From: Loripinus fragilis
Taxonomy: Eukaryota; Mollusca; Bivalvia; Lucinida; Lucinidae
Direction of reading: 5' to 3'
Assembly: GCA_964019695.1 (NCBI GenBank)
Contig: OZ026530.1
Location: forward strand, 38,488,835 to 38,552,834
Length of the DNA: 64,000 bases
Numbering within the stretch: position 1 is the first letter of the stretch; each line of letters opens with the position of its first letter. The notes beneath the pieces are model-generated. The model had not been told where the DNA came from. It saw nothing but the letters and a program-made list of their open reading frames with translations, and made no database searches. The translations under genes were made by a program, and so were the position numbers. Shown here in pieces: positions 61,867 to 64,000 of this stretch.

Positions 61867-62127
61867 CAGGGCCCTGAGTTACAATGCCTCCTTAAAGTTA
61901 AGGAAGACTTAAGTTAAATATTGATATTTCAACAAGCTATATTTGATGCTAAATAAATTGCTTGGATCAATGCAGTACTTTTGGTCAAAGATATCAGTGT
62001 GATCTTCAGAAAAAATGAAACTATTTTGATGTTAATCAGTTTTAAACGTTATTTTTCGCATCCTGAAAAATCAATACTTAAGTAAGTCTTCCTTAACTCT
62101 AAGGAGGCATTGTAATTCCGGGCCCTG
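61867..62127. mobile_element. CAGGGCCC-ended TIR element, 261 bp
   Basis: The left end (CAGGGCCCTGAGTTACAATG, then CCTCCTTAAAGTTAAGGAAG) is the inverted counterpart of the right end (CTTCCTTAACTCTAAGGAGG, then CATTGTAATTCCGGGCCCTG). The arms are about 50 bp. CAGGG-type ends are common in hAT-like MITEs, but no clean 8-bp duplication is visible. It starts 30 bp after the donor of the cysteine-repeat exon. Confidence 0.75.
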
Positions 62128-62171
62128 ATTAGAGTGTGTATTAGAAATCTACTTTTTTATTTCTCATCCAA

Positions 62172-62237
62172 ACATATGTTGTGGGTACTCAAAAGAACCG
62201 TCTCAATGAGGCGGGTTTTTGAGTACCCATAATATGT
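62172..62237. repeat. Hairpin
   Basis: CATATGTTGTGGGTACTCAA with AAGAACC pairs with GGGTTTTTGAGTACCCATAA and TATG. The loop is about 13 bp. Confidence 0.75.
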
Positions 62238-62429
62238 TCAAATTGATTAGTAAGGAAATAATTACAATTTTACGCTTATAAAAATCTGGATCCATGGACT
62301 CACTACAAGCCTAGTTCTTTGAGTGTTATAACTCCCATTATTTGTTGGGGGACAAGGTATGATAAGCTGTTGTTTTGTGATGTAGTTTTTATGACCCTTT
62401 ATAGATTGGAAATCATTTCCTGGAGGAAA

Positions 62430-62640
62430 AGATCTATTTTATGGGAAAACCTGTCTTCGGGGGTTTACCAACAACAAAAGCGCAGACCAGCATGCGCATC
62501 CGCGCAGACTGATAAGCGCCTTTATTATTCGCTTTTTTGAAAGTATCATATCTAAACTTGCTACAGGCGAAATTTCAGCTCTCTGGCTAGACTCTGTAGC
62601 TGAGGAGTCTTGCTTTGTAACCCCCCCCCCCCCACCCCCC
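62430..62640. repeat. Interspersed repeat with poly-C tract
   Basis: It contains GCAGACCAGCATGCGCATCC and GCGCAGACTGATAAGCG, a word type I recall from clam genomes, and shares several blocks with 57100-57360. A C-run of about 20 bases broken by one A lies at 62621-62640 and is likely length-variable or a read-error hotspot. Confidence 0.5.
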
Positions 62641-63442
62641 AAGAATGGACTTGAAATTAAGTATGTATTTACCTTTTTTAGACATAGAAGATCTTATTAC
62701 ACGAGTTGCCATTTTATATATTAGTTTTTAAAAGGATTACGACGAAGGTCCCTAGCATTGCATGCGCACTTAAGCCTTTAAACCACCGTTGGATAAACTA
62801 AATTGAAACCGTGTACACAGCCAAATAAGATAATCATACTATACTGAGGGAAAATAGTTTAGCAATTTTTTATAATGGGGTTTCCCATACGCGGTCTTTG
62901 AAGCATTAGATCTTTTTAATTGGCAGGTTCGCAAATATGTCAGTTGCTTGAAAATGACCAAATGGCTACTTGCATGTGGTCAAAAGAAACAAAATCCAAC
63001 TTCATAGTGATGATTTGATCTACTGAGCATTTTAATTTCAAACGTTATTTAATTGAAAGGGAGGTAATTTGGTAAAATACGATTTTCAACTAAAAACTGT
63101 ACGAAAAGGGGTAACGTAACATTCAGTTTCAAACCGTTTTTCACTTTCTTGCTTTAAGATCTAAACATTTGACAGAAAATTGAAACTTTTAGCCGAAAAC
63201 TATTCGCACTATTGCCAGATAAGCTGTTTTAGCAAGGGGGCATAAAATGAGACTTTACATTATGTGAAATGTCAATCTGTTAATGTCATCGTACTCGTGA
63301 ACGTTTGTCAACATATATTAATGACACTATGAAATTCAAAGTCATATTTCTTCTAAACTGTGAATCCTCAAAGTATATTGCTAAACTTTTTTCCCTCAGT
63401 ATATATTAACACAGAGTTCAAAATAATAAAAAAAAGTATTCA

Positions 63443-63640
63443 GGGAGCGCAGTGGCTCAGTGGTAAAGTGCTTAACTCGAGACCGAGGGGCGCAGGTCCG
63501 AGCCTCACCGGCGTCACTACGTTGTGGTCCTTGAGCAAGACACATTTATCCTAGCTTAGCACTGGTTCAACCCAGGAAGACCCGTCCCTTTTTAACTGAA
63601 AATTGTTGATGGGACGTAAAGAATCAAATCAGGCAAGCAA
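63443..63640 (+). mobile_element. tRNA-derived SINE, copy 3
   Basis: The head is GCGCAGTGGCTCAGTGGTAA, the B box is degraded (GGTCCGAGCCTC), the body is GTGGTCCTTGAGCAAGACAC and the tail GGGACGTAAAGAATCAAATC. It has the same 3' end as the other two copies. Confidence 0.85.
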
Positions 63641-64000
63641 GCAAAAAAATATTTTTCCAATCTCTAGCAACTTGATTTGAAGTACACAAACCCCTGTTTT
63701 AGTTTAATACTGCGTACTTTTATGCAAAAGTTTCAATAGCTCCTCTTAAATGAATTGCGTTTACAAATATACCAGGGAAAGTAGCACCAGGTTATTCTGA
63801 ACACTTTATTTTATCAAGAACTTTATTCAAAAGTGAATTTGAAGACTGGGTCATTTGAAATTAAGGTCAGAAAATTTTATTTACCCGATTTGCCAATTTT
63901 TGCCAAAATTCGCCCCTCCTCAGCAGCGGAATGATAAAAATGAGCACCTTTTGATGTTTTTTCTTTCCAAAAGCAACCTGATATTAAATATCAAAAAGGG

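Larger units (their letters stand above)
61837..64000. other. Intron after the cysteine-repeat exon (start)
   Basis: It holds a 261-bp TIR element, a hairpin, an interspersed repeat with a C-run and a SINE. No further exon of the gene could be supported. In 62,660-63,440 and 63,650-64,000 nothing is recognised. Confidence 0.55.

Overview
The window is eukaryotic and AT-rich: exons with canonical GT/AG splice sites sit in long introns full of inverted-repeat elements, tRNA-headed SINEs and 5'-truncated retroposons. The domain repertoire (sushi/CCP, EGF-like and GCC2/GCC3 ephrin-receptor-like cysteine modules) and the repeat types fit an invertebrate, most likely a bivalve mollusc. That assignment is inference from recalled repeat style and was not checked by any search.

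I find one gene, on the + strand, entering from the left and leaving to the right. Its exons form an unbroken phase chain. Twenty intact 174-nt exons (1477-22065), each encoding one sushi/CCP domain in phase 1-1, are followed by a more diverged CCP exon (29055-29228), a cysteine-rich exon (34041-34205), a short EGF-like exon (36046-36153), two hydrophobic exons (47090-47184, 50662-50723), a 137-nt exon (57410-57546) and a 1,494-nt exon of 48-residue cysteine repeats (60343-61836). Together they make 5,715 nt (1,905 codons) with no frame break. First exons, signal peptide, promoter and last exon lie outside the window. The product looks like a large secreted or surface modular protein with a long CCP stalk.

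Region 1 (1 to about 23,160) is a tandem array of roughly 1.0-1.3 kb units, each carrying one CCP exon. The most notable observation is that 19 of the units also carry a MITE-like element (about 382-499 bp, terminal inverted repeats of about 55 bp). It is inserted just upstream of the splice acceptor with a TATAA duplication on both sides. The uninserted target is also present in the window, and every exon next to it is decayed. A single insertion therefore appears to predate and mark the lineage of units that amplified. Three internal deletion classes of the element track later block duplications.

Region 2 (23,160-64,000) holds the spread-out downstream exons. Introns of 1.8-10.9 kb contain several foldback families, a 1.14 kb element with perfect 31-bp terminal repeats, tRNA-derived SINEs, a retroposon family anchored at its 3' end, a 2.3 kb minisatellite and smaller tandem repeats. 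Several mobile elements lie within about 20-100 bp of exon edges. No convincing second gene, structural RNA gene or CRISPR array was seen.
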